Numbered from the stretch's first letter, positions 1 to 8,073 are shown. The stretch: DNA of 19,918 bases from JBBAFM01 sp041655415 (GCA_964429195.1 CAYSBC010000036.1:1-19918), one strand, 5' to 3'. The notes: a model not told the origin generated them from the letters alone. Numbers and translations are program-made.

Positions 1-101
1 AGATGGAATTGACAAAAAACAATATCCTTCAACAGGCAGCTCAGGCTATGCTTGCACAAGCTAATCAAGCACCTGAAGGAGTACTTCAGTTATTAAGATA
101 G
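1..101 (+). CDS. flagellin, C-terminal end only (partial)
   Basis: The frame beginning at base 3 reads through to TAG at 99-101 and encodes a short tail with the pattern TKNNILQQAAQAMLAQANQ, ending QLLR. This is the conserved C-terminal D0 helix of bacterial flagellin, which packs with the N-terminal helix in the core of the filament and carries the export and FliS-binding determinants. Only about 32 codons lie inside the window; the rest of the gene is to the left. The ATG at 3-5 is an internal methionine, not a start. A terminator follows at 132-162 and the filament-cap operon comes next, a common neighbourhood for a flagellin gene. The tail is too short to say whether the gene is the major flagellin or one of several paralogues. 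Confidence 0.88.
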   Translation, partial: MELTKNNILQQAAQAMLAQANQAPEGVLQLLR

Positions 102-131
102 TGAAAGTAATTTTATAAAAACATCAAGAAT

Positions 132-162
132 AGAAGGCCAGTATGACTGGCTTTCTGTTTTT
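132..162 (+). terminator. Rho-independent terminator after the flagellin gene
   Basis: A 10-base-pair stem (132-141 with 147-156, one G-U pair) encloses a 5-base loop and is followed by a run of five T (158-162). It lies 30 bases after the flagellin stop codon. It should end flagellin transcription and insulate it from the fliD operon. Confidence 0.85.
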
Positions 163-198
163 AATCAATATTTTTTAAAAAGTTTTATAAAGAAGCTA

Positions 199-224
199 TA
201 AAAAAATTAATTTAATGTCGATAG
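199..224 (+). promoter_or_regulatory. candidate sigma-D (sigma-28/FliA) promoter for the fliD operon
   Basis: TAAA at 199-202 and GTCGATAG at 217-224 are separated by 14 bases. The Bacillus sigma-D consensus is TAAA, 14-16 bases, GCCGATAT, so the -35 is exact and the -10 keeps the CGATA core. The site lies between the flagellin terminator and the fliD start and directs transcription of late filament genes, the class expected to need this sigma factor. It was found by eye; transcription start mapping would confirm it. Confidence 0.68.
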
Positions 225-267
225 AAGGTATAAGGATAAAGTATTGTAGTTGAAGAGGTGGAGATGG

Positions 268-2085
268 ATGGTAAATAGAATTACAGGTATGACATCAGGC
301 TTGGATACGGATGCATTAGTAAAAGCGATGGTGTCACCGATACAAACTAAAGCAGATAATGCCTATCGAGACAGGCAATATGCTATTTGGCAACAGGAAT
401 GCTATAGGGATGTGATAAAAAACCTACAAGAGTTTCAAAGTAATTTTTTGGATGTTTTGAAGAGGGATCATTACCTCATGTCTGAAGCGACCTTTAATTC
501 TTATACAGCTACAGTTCAAGGCAGTTCAGCTGTAACAGCAGTGACCACAGGGACAGTGATTCCAAAAGAACATACTCTATCCAATATCATAATGGCTCAA
601 AAGGATACATGGGAGAGCAATAAGGTTTCGGAAATGTTAGGTACAGGGATAGATTTAGAAAGCTTATCGGAAGGTGACGAAATCGGCATAAATCTAGATG
701 GAAAAGACAGGGCTATCCTATTAAATGGAAACTACAGCAATGTGGATGAGCTTGTACAAGACTTACAATCTAAAATAGACCTTGCCTTTGGCGCAGGCAA
801 GATAACTGTCCATAATGAAGCCGGGGAGATATCCTTTCAGGCCCCAAGTCATGAGGTAATCTTAACCAATACAATAAATGTTGAAACAGGTGAATACAAT
901 GAAACTGTGGAGAATCTGGGATTTGAATCAGGAGATAGGAATGTACTCAGCACATCCAGGGTTTTAGGGGAAACTAATTTTCAGGGTGATATTTTCCAAG
1001 GGGAAGAGGATATTTCATTTTTAATAAACGGTGTTGAATTTACCTTTAATAAGGATACCGATACATTAAATGATATATTAAATGAGATCAATCAAAATGA
1101 TAAAGCCAATGTGAGGATGTACTATAGTAAATTTACAGATACCTTCGTATTGGAATCCAAAGAAGAAGGACAGATGCATAAAATCAGCTTTACGGATATA
1201 AAGGGAAGTTTTTTTGAAAATGGTTTGGGTATGAATGGGACAGAAAATAAAGGGAATATTCTTGAAGGAAGAGACGCAACCTTTGAATTAGATGGTATTT
1301 CCACAAGCAGGTCTAGCAATAATTTCAATATTAATGGATTAGTTTTTACGCTAAAAGAAAACACAACTGAAAATATCAAAATATCGGTAGATACAAATAC
1401 ACAATCCACAAAGGATACCCTTGTCAAGTTTGTGGATGAATATAACAAGCTGATAGATAAATTGAACACTTTAGTCAATGAAGAAAGATTTCCCGGCTAT
1501 AACCCTCTGTTAGAGGAGCAAAAAGAGTCTATGTCAGAAAAAGAGATAGAGCTATGGGAGCAGAAAGCGAAAAGCGGAATATTAAGAAGCGATGATACCT
1601 TACAGAAAATAATAAGGGATTTTAGAATGGCATTGACTTCCCACGTATCAGGCTTGGGAATAAGTATGCACGAAATAGGAATAAGTACCGGTTCCAATGT
1701 TTCACAAGGCGGCAAATTGACTATCAATGAAGAAAAATTAGACAAAGCCTTAAAAGAGAGGCCTCATGATATCATGAAATTATTTACAGATTCAGCGGTG
1801 GGAATTGCAGGTAAGTTAAAAGGTATTGTCAATTATTCCATTAGTTTTACAGGTGAAAAAGGAGTATTGCTTAAGAAAGCCGGATGGGAAGGGACTACAT
1901 CTGAGCAAGATAACATATTAACCAAAAAAATAAAGAACTCTGACAAGCTTATATCCAATTTATTAACGAAACTAGCCGAGGCTGAAGAAAGACACTATAG
2001 GAAATTTGCGAACATGGAAAAGATATTATCCAGTTTATACTCCCAATCAAGCTGGCTAACAAGCATGTTCAATTCAGGTAATTGA
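268..2085 (+). CDS. fliD: filament cap protein FliD (HAP2)
   Basis: FliD forms the cap at the tip of the filament and helps exported flagellin to fold and insert. The N-terminus (VNRITGMTSGLDTDALVKAM) is the classic HAP2 N-terminal motif. The C-terminus has the long helical HAP2_C region ending in a pattern of the type RKFANMEKILSSLYSQSSWL. The middle (about residues 130-340) contains two flagellin_IN-like segments such as ISFLINGVEFTF. The frame is open from a TTG at 250, but ATG 268 is preferred because AGGTGG lies 7 bases upstream and the family N-terminus begins there, giving 605 residues. That is clearly longer than the roughly 500 of Bacillus subtilis; the extra length is probably in the variable central domains. 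The stop is one base before the next gene's ATG. Confidence 0.95.
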   Translation: MVNRITGMTSGLDTDALVKAMVSPIQTKADNAYRDRQYAIWQQECYRDVIKNLQEFQSNFLDVLKRDHYLMSEATFNSYTATVQGSSAVTAVTTGTVIPKEHTLSNIIMAQKDTWESNKVSEMLGTGIDLESLSEGDEIGINLDGKDRAILLNGNYSNVDELVQDLQSKIDLAFGAGKITVHNEAGEISFQAPSHEVILTNTINVETGEYNETVENLGFESGDRNVLSTSRVLGETNFQGDIFQGEEDISFLINGVEFTFNKDTDTLNDILNEINQNDKANVRMYYSKFTDTFVLESKEEGQMHKISFTDIKGSFFENGLGMNGTENKGNILEGRDATFELDGISTSRSSNNFNINGLVFTLKENTTENIKISVDTNTQSTKDTLVKFVDEYNKLIDKLNTLVNEERFPGYNPLLEEQKESMSEKEIELWEQKAKSGILRSDDTLQKIIRDFRMALTSHVSGLGISMHEIGISTGSNVSQGGKLTINEEKLDKALKERPHDIMKLFTDSAVGIAGKLKGIVNYSISFTGEKGVLLKKAGWEGTTSEQDNILTKKIKNSDKLISNLLTKLAEAEERHYRKFANMEKILSSLYSQSSWLTSMFNSGN

Positions 2086-2086
2086 T

Positions 2087-2497
2087 ATGGAAAGAATAGA
2101 TTTGTTACTATCAAAGAAGAAACTCCTGGATGATTTTTACCATATGGTCATGAAGGAAAGGGAATGCATAGAAAGAGAAGAATGGAAAAGAGTAGAAAAT
2201 ATAATCAGCTCTAAAGAATATAAATTATTGAAGGTCAACAGGATTGATAAAAAATTAAAAAATAGAACGATGGATAATGCAAAAAGCAAGGAAGAAAAAA
2301 AGCTTCATGAAAATATTGAGGCACTTATTATAAGCATACAGATAATGGGGCAAGAAAATATTCATTTGATTGAAGAAATGATAAAGGAAAGCAAGAAACA
2401 ATTAAAGGACATTCAGGTAAAACAAAAGGTAAATTCAGCTTATTATCAGCCGGAGGAAAAACAAAAAGACGGATGTTTTATAGATAAACTCAAATAG
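2087..2497 (+). CDS. FliT/FlgN-like flagellar export chaperone (putative)
   Basis: This 136-residue, highly charged and almost wholly helical protein has heptad-like spacing throughout and no membrane segment or signal peptide. The C-terminal end has a tyrosine-rich stretch followed by CFIDKLK, which resembles the tail of Firmicutes FlgN/FliT-type chaperones as I know them. FliT binds FliD before export and FlgN binds the hook-filament junction proteins. Its position directly after fliD (start one base past the fliD stop) and before flaG and fliS favours a FliT-like role for FliD. The call rests on size, composition and context rather than on diagnostic residues, so a specific symbol is not assigned. 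Confidence 0.6.
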   Translation: MERIDLLLSKKKLLDDFYHMVMKERECIEREEWKRVENIISSKEYKLLKVNRIDKKLKNRTMDNAKSKEEKKLHENIEALIISIQIMGQENIHLIEEMIKESKKQLKDIQVKQKVNSAYYQPEEKQKDGCFIDKLK

Positions 2498-2516
2498 TAG
2501 GGTGGAGGTATAAAAA

Positions 2517-2918
2517 ATGAATGTACTATTGCCGGGAAATCAAATTCAATCAAATCCTTTAGTTTCTAATCGGCATAATCCGACAAACAGCAGTGCTCTG
2601 GCAAGTTCTGATCTGGACAATATCGAACCGATACAAAAAATTAGCAAACTGGAATTAGCCACTTTTGATATGGATTATTTAAAAAGTGATGAAGGTCAAG
2701 AGCAAATGCATGAAATGCTCGAGGTAGCCAATAAAATCATATTCGGAAACGGAACCCATTTCAAATTTCAAATCCATGAGAAGACCGGAGCAACCATGGT
2801 AAAAATGATTGATACGGAAACGAATGAGATTATAAAGGAATTTCCTAGCGAAAAAGTATTAAATATTATTGCAGGCCTATGTGAATTGGCAGGTATACTA
2901 TTTGATGAAAAAGCGTAA
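2517..2918 (+). CDS. flaG: FlaG family flagellar protein
   Basis: The last 60 or so residues match the FlaG family: a strand pattern FKFQIHEKTGATMVKMIDTETNEIIKEFPS (split here as FKFQIHEKTG, MVKMIDTETN and EIIKEFPSEK) followed by a C-terminal amphipathic helix. The first 60 residues are low-complexity, rich in Asn and Ser, and probably disordered, as in other members. FlaG is linked to filament length or morphology in several bacteria, but its mechanism is not firmly established. The protein has 133 residues, close to the family norm. GGTGGAGG is placed 8 bases before the ATG. flaG commonly stands before fliD; here it lies between the FliT-like gene and fliS. Confidence 0.85.
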   Translation: MNVLLPGNQIQSNPLVSNRHNPTNSSALASSDLDNIEPIQKISKLELATFDMDYLKSDEGQEQMHEMLEVANKIIFGNGTHFKFQIHEKTGATMVKMIDTETNEIIKEFPSEKVLNIIAGLCELAGILFDEKA

Positions 2919-2954
2919 AGGAAAAACAAAAAAGGGTGAGAGGAAGGGTTAACA

Positions 2955-3323
2955 ATGTATCAAAATACAGCTAGTGCATACAATATATATTTTGATAATA
3001 GTATCAACACAGCATCACCGGAAAAGTTAACACTCATGCTTTATGAGGGGGTTGTAAAATTCTGTAGGTTTGCTGAGATTGCTATACAAGAGGGTAATAT
3101 TAAATTGAGACATACCAATTTAATTAAAGCTCAAAATATTGTAAAAGAACTGATGATTAATGTGAATAAAGAAGCAGGAGAAATAGCAGATCAATTTCTA
3201 ATGTTATATGATTTTATTCAATTACAGTTAGTTGAAGCAAATGTCGAAAATAATTGTGAGAAAATAAAAGTTGCTCGAGAGCTTATGGAAGAGTTATCCA
3301 ATACATGGGCACAAATCGTATAA
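2955..3323 (+). CDS. fliS: flagellin export chaperone FliS
   Basis: FliS binds the C-terminal D0 region of flagellin in the cytoplasm, prevents premature polymerisation and delivers it to FlhA for export. The 122-residue protein shows the family N-terminus (AYNIYFDNSINTASPEKLTLMLYEG) with the conserved SPEKL and MLYEG patches, followed by the four-helix-bundle sequence ending ELSNTWAQI. Length matches the 120-135 expected. It is the last gene of the filament operon: a terminator begins about 50 bases downstream. Confidence 0.95.
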   Translation: MYQNTASAYNIYFDNSINTASPEKLTLMLYEGVVKFCRFAEIAIQEGNIKLRHTNLIKAQNIVKELMINVNKEAGEIADQFLMLYDFIQLQLVEANVENNCEKIKVARELMEELSNTWAQIV

Positions 3324-3373
3324 AAAATGTTAAAAATGGGTTAAATTAGCGGATTTTATGAATAATAAATATA

Positions 3374-3424
3374 AAAACAATGGGGAATCAGTTTTTTAAC
3401 TTGCATTTCTCTGTTGTTTTTTTT
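3374..3424 (+). terminator. Rho-independent terminator after fliS
   Basis: Bases 3374-3387 pair with 3407-3420 in a 14-base-pair stem containing three G-U pairs, with a 19-base loop. The right arm runs directly into T residues, giving eight consecutive T at 3417-3424. This should end the fliD-fliS transcript. The stem is rich in A-U and G-U pairs and the loop is long, so termination may be incomplete and some read-through into flgB is possible. Confidence 0.65.
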
Positions 3425-3429
3425 ATACT
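3401..3429 (+). promoter_or_regulatory. candidate sigma-A promoter for the flgB operon
   Basis: TTGCAT (3401-3406) and TATACT (3424-3429) are separated by exactly 17 bases. The -10 matches TATAAT at five of six positions; the -35 keeps only TTG. Initiation would be near 3436, giving a leader of roughly 48 bases before flgB. The promoter overlaps the right half of the fliS terminator. The region is AT-rich, so a chance match is possible. Confidence 0.4.
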
Positions 3430-3483
3430 AAAGATGATGGCTAAATTTGTCTTTTTATAACGAAAGAAAGGGAAATAACAACC

Positions 3484-3894
3484 ATGAAAATATCTAACGA
3501 TATGACCATACAACTTTTAAACAAAGCACTAGATGCTTCAGTAAAAAGGCAAGGGGCAATCAGTAATAATATTGCTAATGTGAATACCCAAAATTACAAA
3601 GCGAATAGGGTTATTTTTGAGGAGGAGCTTAAAAAAGCTATTCTACCCAAAAACAATGCAGGTCTCATGACAACAAAAAGTAAGCACATGAGCCTATCCC
3701 AAGGTATTCGAGACATTAAGCCGCGAGTTGTTAAGGACACCCATACCACTATGGGGTTAGATGGGAATAATGTGGATATTGATGTAGAGAATGCAAATTT
3801 AGCGGCAAATCAGCTTCTGTATAATGCCTTGGTTACCCAAATCAATAATAAATATAGAGTTTTACAGCATGTTATTAGTGAAGGGAAGAAATAA
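3484..3894 (+). CDS. flgB: proximal rod protein FlgB
   Basis: FlgB is a rod subunit of the basal body, exported by the flagellar secretion system. The N-terminal segment AISNNIANVNTQNYKANRV is the flagellar rod-protein signature shared by rod and hook proteins, and the C-terminal helix (NVDIDVENANLAANQLLYNALV) is the partner D0 helix. At 136 residues it has the normal FlgB length. It is the first gene of the long operon, with AAAGGGAA upstream of the ATG. The leader is about 60 bases past the preceding terminator and does not show a recognisable riboswitch. Confidence 0.95.
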   Translation: MKISNDMTIQLLNKALDASVKRQGAISNNIANVNTQNYKANRVIFEEELKKAILPKNNAGLMTTKSKHMSLSQGIRDIKPRVVKDTHTTMGLDGNNVDIDVENANLAANQLLYNALVTQINNKYRVLQHVISEGKK

Positions 3895-3896
3895 AG

Positions 3897-4331
3897 ATGA
3901 GGATATTCAAAGCATTTGAAATAAGTACAAGCGGATTAACAGCAGAAAAGCTCAGAATGGATACCATCTCTTCTAATATTGCTAATTCGGGAACTACCCG
4001 GACAGAAGATGGAGGTGCCTATAAGAGAAAGATAGCCATTTTTAAAGAAAATTTACATAAAGAAGTGGATAGTCATTCCGGTATAAGGAGAATTGTTTCG
4101 AAAGGAGTCAAGGTCCATTCGGTCATACAGGATGAAGAAACACCGATGAAAGTGGTATACAATCCAAGCCATCCCGATGCTGATAATGAAGGGTATGTCG
4201 AAATGCCCAATGTGAACATTTTAAATGAGATGGTGGATATGATAGCTGCAACAAGAGCATACGAGGCCAATGTGACTGCGTTAAATGCATCAAAGGCCAT
4301 GTTTGTAAAGGCCTTAGAAATAGGAAAATAA
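3897..4331 (+). CDS. flgC: proximal rod protein FlgC
   Basis: FlgC is the second proximal rod subunit. The N-terminal motif reads LRMDTISSNIANSGTTRT, the rod-protein signature with the FlgC-type ending, and the C-terminus has the typical VNILNEMVDMIAATRAYEAN helix and ends ALEIGK. At 144 residues it matches the family length of about 135-150. It starts two bases after the flgB stop, so the two are probably translationally coupled. Confidence 0.95.
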   Translation: MRIFKAFEISTSGLTAEKLRMDTISSNIANSGTTRTEDGGAYKRKIAIFKENLHKEVDSHSGIRRIVSKGVKVHSVIQDEETPMKVVYNPSHPDADNEGYVEMPNVNILNEMVDMIAATRAYEANVTALNASKAMFVKALEIGK

Positions 4332-4343
4332 AGGGGTGCTTTT

Positions 4344-4646
4344 ATGGGGGATATAAAAGTTGGGGGTTTATATTCTGAAAGCAAAAATTTAATGCTTGGT
4401 AGAGTCCATGAAAAAGGGGATCATGGTCTATCCTTTAAAAATGTTTTTCAGGAAGAACTAAGAGAGGTTAACCGATTACAAATTGAATCAGATGAAATGA
4501 CAAAACAGCTTATACTTGGGGAGACAGACAATATTCATGATGTCATGATCAAGACTACAGAGGCTACCTTGGCATTAGAAATGACAGTCCAAGTGAGAAA
4601 TAAGATTGTAGAAGCTTATCAAGAAATCATGAGAATGCAAATATGA
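4344..4646 (+). CDS. fliE: MS ring-rod junction protein FliE
   Basis: FliE connects the MS ring to the proximal rod and is the first protein through the export gate. The 100-residue product has the conserved centre SFKNVFQEELREVN and the C-terminal pattern HDVMIKTTEATLALEMTVQ followed by RNKIVEAYQEIMRM, both diagnostic of FliE. The GTG/ATG region at the start is preceded by AAAGGGGTG. Position between flgC and fliF is the canonical one. Confidence 0.95.
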   Translation: MGDIKVGGLYSESKNLMLGRVHEKGDHGLSFKNVFQEELREVNRLQIESDEMTKQLILGETDNIHDVMIKTTEATLALEMTVQVRNKIVEAYQEIMRMQI

Positions 4647-4699
4647 GAAACACTGCAAAAAGTTAAGATTTTTTCAGGGGAAAAATTGGGGTTAATTGA

Positions 4700-6280
4700 A
4701 TGCAAAATTTAGGGGAATTTTGGGGGAGAATTAAGAATGTTTGGGCAAACATGCCCAATAAAAAAAAGGTAGCACTTATTATTGTAAGTGCTTGTTTGCT
4801 TGCCATGATTATGGCTTATTATTTTTTCTTTGGAAGAACTACCTATGATATTTTATTTGCAGATTTATCGGTAGCTGATTCGGGTGCCATTATTACAAAA
4901 CTTGACGAATTGGATGTAACTTACAAACTAGAGAATCGAGGAGCAACAATCAAGGTTCCTACAAAGCAAGTCGACAAGTTACGTATAAGCTTGGCTAATG
5001 AGGGAGCATTATCATCTGCTGGAGCAGGCTTTGAACTTTTCGATAATAGCGGTTTTGCACTTACCAATGAAGAAAGAGAGATCATGTATCAAAGGGCCCT
5101 GCAAGGAGAGCTACAAAGAGCGATTATGTCTATGGATGAAGTTGATTATGCTTCTGTCATACTTTCTATGCCAAAAGAATCGCTTTTTTCAGAGGAAAGG
5201 AAAAAAGGAAGTGCTTCCATCGTTTTAAAAATTAAACAATATAAAAGATTAAGTCCGGAGAAAGTAAGGGGTATCGTAGCTCTTGTTTCTGGTGCAGTTC
5301 GAGATATCGCACCAGAGCATATTGAAGTGATTGATACAGATATGAATTACTTAAGCTCCGGACTTAATCATGTGGATAATCCTTATAGTATAAAGGAGGC
5401 CAATGACAGAATGAGTCTTAAAAAGGACTTTGAAAAAACACTGGAAGAAGATATAAAACTCATGCTTGAGACAGCTTTTGGCAAGGATAAAATAGTCGTT
5501 AAGATTAATGCAGACATGAATTTTGACACAAAGGAAACAACAAGTATTGCTTATGATCACGATAATCCGGTTATTGTCAGCATCCAGGAGTCTATTTCCA
5601 TTACTGACGGAGCCGATGCAGGTTTTAGCTTAAGCCCGGTTGATAATAATATCCAATATTATGGTGCAAATACAGATGAAGTGGCAGCAATACCCGGGTT
5701 AGGGAACTATGAAAATATCAGGAATTATGAAATAGGGGAAACAACAACAAAAATTGTTAAAGCCCCAGGTGTGGTTGACAGGATGACTACCTCGGTTATA
5801 TATGATGGTCAATTATCGGATACGAAAAAGGAAGCTATAAGAAATATTGTCGTGGCTGCTGTTGGATTGAACGAGGTTCGAGGTGACATCATAAGTGTTG
5901 AAGGATTTTCATTTGATAGAAGTTCTGAACAAGAATTAAGAAAAAGCATGGAGGAAGCTGAACAAAAATATTTCGCAGACATGCGAAGGAGAGAACTTAT
6001 AAGATATATTGCATTGGGTCTTGTGCTTTTACTCATATTGATCAGTATTTTGATACTGGCCAGAAAACGCAAACATTCGCAATTAGCGTTAAATGACACA
6101 AAGAGTTTGAAGCCCGCAGCCATTCAGCCGGTAGCCATAGAAGAAATGCTCAATGACATTTCTTTAAAGCACCATGATGAACAGTCTGAAGTAGAAGAGG
6201 AAATAAACAAGTATGCAAAAGAATCACCTCATAAGGTGGCCGAGGTTATAAAGACATGGTTGTTACAGGAGGAGGCATAA
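4700..6280 (+). CDS. fliF: flagellar MS-ring protein FliF
   Basis: FliF assembles into the MS ring in the cytoplasmic membrane and is the platform for the C ring and export gate. The 526-residue protein has a first membrane helix at about residues 24-44, a large periplasmic YscJ/FliF-like region (TTYDILFADLSVADSGAII onward), and a second membrane helix at about 435-455. A cytoplasmic tail follows, ending with the FliG-binding segment INKYAKESPHKVAEVIKTWL. Length is close to that of the Bacillus protein (about 536). A 53-base gap precedes it, the widest in this operon before flgE; I saw no clear promoter in the gap. Confidence 0.96.
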   Translation: MQNLGEFWGRIKNVWANMPNKKKVALIIVSACLLAMIMAYYFFFGRTTYDILFADLSVADSGAIITKLDELDVTYKLENRGATIKVPTKQVDKLRISLANEGALSSAGAGFELFDNSGFALTNEEREIMYQRALQGELQRAIMSMDEVDYASVILSMPKESLFSEERKKGSASIVLKIKQYKRLSPEKVRGIVALVSGAVRDIAPEHIEVIDTDMNYLSSGLNHVDNPYSIKEANDRMSLKKDFEKTLEEDIKLMLETAFGKDKIVVKINADMNFDTKETTSIAYDHDNPVIVSIQESISITDGADAGFSLSPVDNNIQYYGANTDEVAAIPGLGNYENIRNYEIGETTTKIVKAPGVVDRMTTSVIYDGQLSDTKKEAIRNIVVAAVGLNEVRGDIISVEGFSFDRSSEQELRKSMEEAEQKYFADMRRRELIRYIALGLVLLLILISILILARKRKHSQLALNDTKSLKPAAIQPVAIEEMLNDISLKHHDEQSEVEEEINKYAKESPHKVAEVIKTWLLQEEA

Positions 6281-6284
6281 GAGT

Positions 6285-7301
6285 ATGAAAGAAAGACTGC
6301 AAACATTAACAGGTGTGGAAAAGGCTGCTATTCTCTTTATTGCATTAGGGCCTGATGTGTCTGCCAATGTATTAAGACTTCTGCCCGAATCCATGATTGA
6401 AAAGATTTCATTTGAAATCGCAAATATTACATCCGTAAAGGCATCCTTAAAAAATGAAATATTGACTGAATTTGTGGAGATCCAAAGGGCCAGTCAATAT
6501 ATACAAGAAGGCGGAATTGATTATGCAAAAGAAATATTAACGAAAGCATTAGGGGTAAAAAAAGCAGATGAGATTCTACTGAACACCGAAAGATTAGCTC
6601 AAAGGCGGAGGCCATTTACATTAGCCCGGAAAACAGATCCTAGTCAGTTGTTAAAAACAATTGTTAACGAACACCCTCAAACTATTGCTCTTATATTATC
6701 TTTTTTACAAGCAGATAAGGCAGCTCAGGTATTATCAGGCCTTTCAGATGAAGTAAAAACAGATGTAGCTTATCGTATAGCTACTATGAATAAAACATCA
6801 CCAAAGGTTATAAAGCAAGTGGAGCAAATACTTGACAGAAGATTATCCAATGTACTGGATGGGAACTTTGAATCCTATGGAGGTATAAGAACACTGGTCG
6901 AAATACTTAACTCATCGAACAGGGGAACAGAGAGAAGCATATTAGAAGCATTAGAAGAACAAAATGCAGAGTTGGCTGAGAAAATTAGAGACGGTATGTT
7001 TGTATTTGAGGATATTACCAACTTGGATGGGGTCTATATTCAACGTGTGCTTCGGGAAGTAGATAACAGTGATTTGGCTTTAGCGCTAAAGGGTGCCTCA
7101 AAGGAAGTCTCAAATTTAATTTATGCGAATATATCAAAACGTGCAGCCGAAACATTAAAAGAAGATGTGGACTTTATGGGTCCTGTTAAGATTACAACTG
7201 TGGAAGAATCGCAACAAAAAATTGTTAGCATCATAAGAAGATTGGATGAATCAGGGGAAATTATTATTAATAGGGGTGGAGAAAGTGCAATCATCATTTA
7301 A
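6285..7301 (+). CDS. fliG: flagellar motor switch protein FliG
   Basis: FliG sits on the cytoplasmic face of the MS ring and carries the torque surface that meets MotA. The 338-residue sequence has all three parts: an N-terminal FliF-binding domain (about 1-105); a middle domain with the EHPQ motif at 129-132, which binds FliM; and a C-terminal domain with the charged torque helix (FEDITNLDGVYIQRVLREVD). FliG starts four bases after the fliF stop with GGAGG immediately upstream. It is notable that its usual partners FliM and FliN/FliY are not encoded in this window, although the EHPQ motif is intact. Confidence 0.96.
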   Translation: MKERLQTLTGVEKAAILFIALGPDVSANVLRLLPESMIEKISFEIANITSVKASLKNEILTEFVEIQRASQYIQEGGIDYAKEILTKALGVKKADEILLNTERLAQRRRPFTLARKTDPSQLLKTIVNEHPQTIALILSFLQADKAAQVLSGLSDEVKTDVAYRIATMNKTSPKVIKQVEQILDRRLSNVLDGNFESYGGIRTLVEILNSSNRGTERSILEALEEQNAELAEKIRDGMFVFEDITNLDGVYIQRVLREVDNSDLALALKGASKEVSNLIYANISKRAAETLKEDVDFMGPVKITTVEESQQKIVSIIRRLDESGEIIINRGGESAIII

Positions 7302-8073
7302 TATTTTAAAAGGGGCATGGGGAGATCAGGAGCTCTATAAAAAGGTTATTCCCATCATCAAAATTGTGGGTCAAGACAGGGATGAAATGAGGGGAAAACA
7401 AAATCTGTCTTCAGAACTCAGAGAAAATCACGCAACTTATGAAGCAGATAGAATTATTAGGGAAGCATTAGAAGAAGCTGAACTTCTCAAAAAAGAGGTT
7501 TTTGAGAAAACTAAGGAAGAAGCCCATTCTATTCTGGAAAACCTGAAAGAAACCACTTATCAGAGTGCTTATCAAGAAGGAATGGAGAAGGGATTAGTGG
7601 ATGGCAAAAAGGCGGGCCTTGAAATGGCTAATGAGGAATGCCAGCTTGCCCGGGATAATGCAAAAACCATGCTTCAAAATGCTCATTTTGAAGTTCAGGA
7701 AATTATAAGTAGAGCCCAGATAGAAATTATTCACTTAGCAATTGATATAGCCAAAAACTTGATGAATAGAGTGAAGCTTGAGGATGAAGGCGTGTTAATG
7801 GATATAGCAAGAGATGCCTTCCTTGAATTAAAAGATAAAGAACAGATTATTATTCATATTCATCCATCCAATAAGGATGTGTTGACAGAGTACCTGAATG
7901 AAATTAAGGAGATGTGTCCTAAAGCAAATCTCATTTTATTAGAGGATCCGACTATAGATCCCATTGGGTGCCGTCTTGAAAGTGAAACAGCAACAATTGA
8001 CACACAAATGGATAGTCAGCTTAATAAAATTAGGGAAGCCTTGATGGACATGAGAAATCATCATGAATTATAA
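7285..8073 (+). CDS. fliH: flagellar assembly protein FliH
   Basis: FliH binds the FliI ATPase and links it to the C ring, regulating delivery of export substrates. The 262-residue product is charged with a long helical N-terminal half. It contains glycine-spaced repeats of the FliH type (YQSAYQEGMEKGLVDGKKAG, about residues 93-112), and the C-terminal V-ATPase-E-like domain follows (EIIHLAIDIAKNLMNRV). The frame is open from an ATG at 7246 deep inside fliG, but GTG 7285 is preferred: AGGGGTGGAG lies just upstream and the encoded N-terminus then has FliH-like length. With this start the gene overlaps fliG by 17 bases. The exact start is uncertain. Confidence 0.88.
   Translation: MQSSFNILKGAWGDQELYKKVIPIIKIVGQDRDEMRGKQNLSSELRENHATYEADRIIREALEEAELLKKEVFEKTKEEAHSILENLKETTYQSAYQEGMEKGLVDGKKAGLEMANEECQLARDNAKTMLQNAHFEVQEIISRAQIEIIHLAIDIAKNLMNRVKLEDEGVLMDIARDAFLELKDKEQIIIHIHPSNKDVLTEYLNEIKEMCPKANLILLEDPTIDPIGCRLESETATIDTQMDSQLNKIREALMDMRNHHEL

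Noticed and set aside
3442..3466. A sigma-D promoter before flgB (TAAA at 3442 and AACGAAAG at 3459).
   Set aside because: Spacing is 13 and only about half of the -10 positions match; the TTGCAT-17-TATACT arrangement nearby is better.
3324..3483. A cyclic-di-GMP riboswitch or invertible flagellar switch in the flgB leader, as in Clostridioides difficile.
   Set aside because: The gap is only 160 bases, most of it taken by a terminator, and the predicted leader is about 48 bases. None of the conserved c-di-GMP riboswitch sequence blocks and no flanking recombinase-type inverted repeats are visible.
4644..4667. A tiny frame (ATG overlapping the fliE stop, seven codons, then TAA) that could be a leader peptide before fliF.
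   Set aside because: Too short to distinguish from chance, with no ribosome binding site of its own and no paired regulatory hairpin.
4998..5228. A 76-codon + strand frame inside fliF.
   Set aside because: It is an out-of-frame shadow of the FliF periplasmic domain with no recognisable product.
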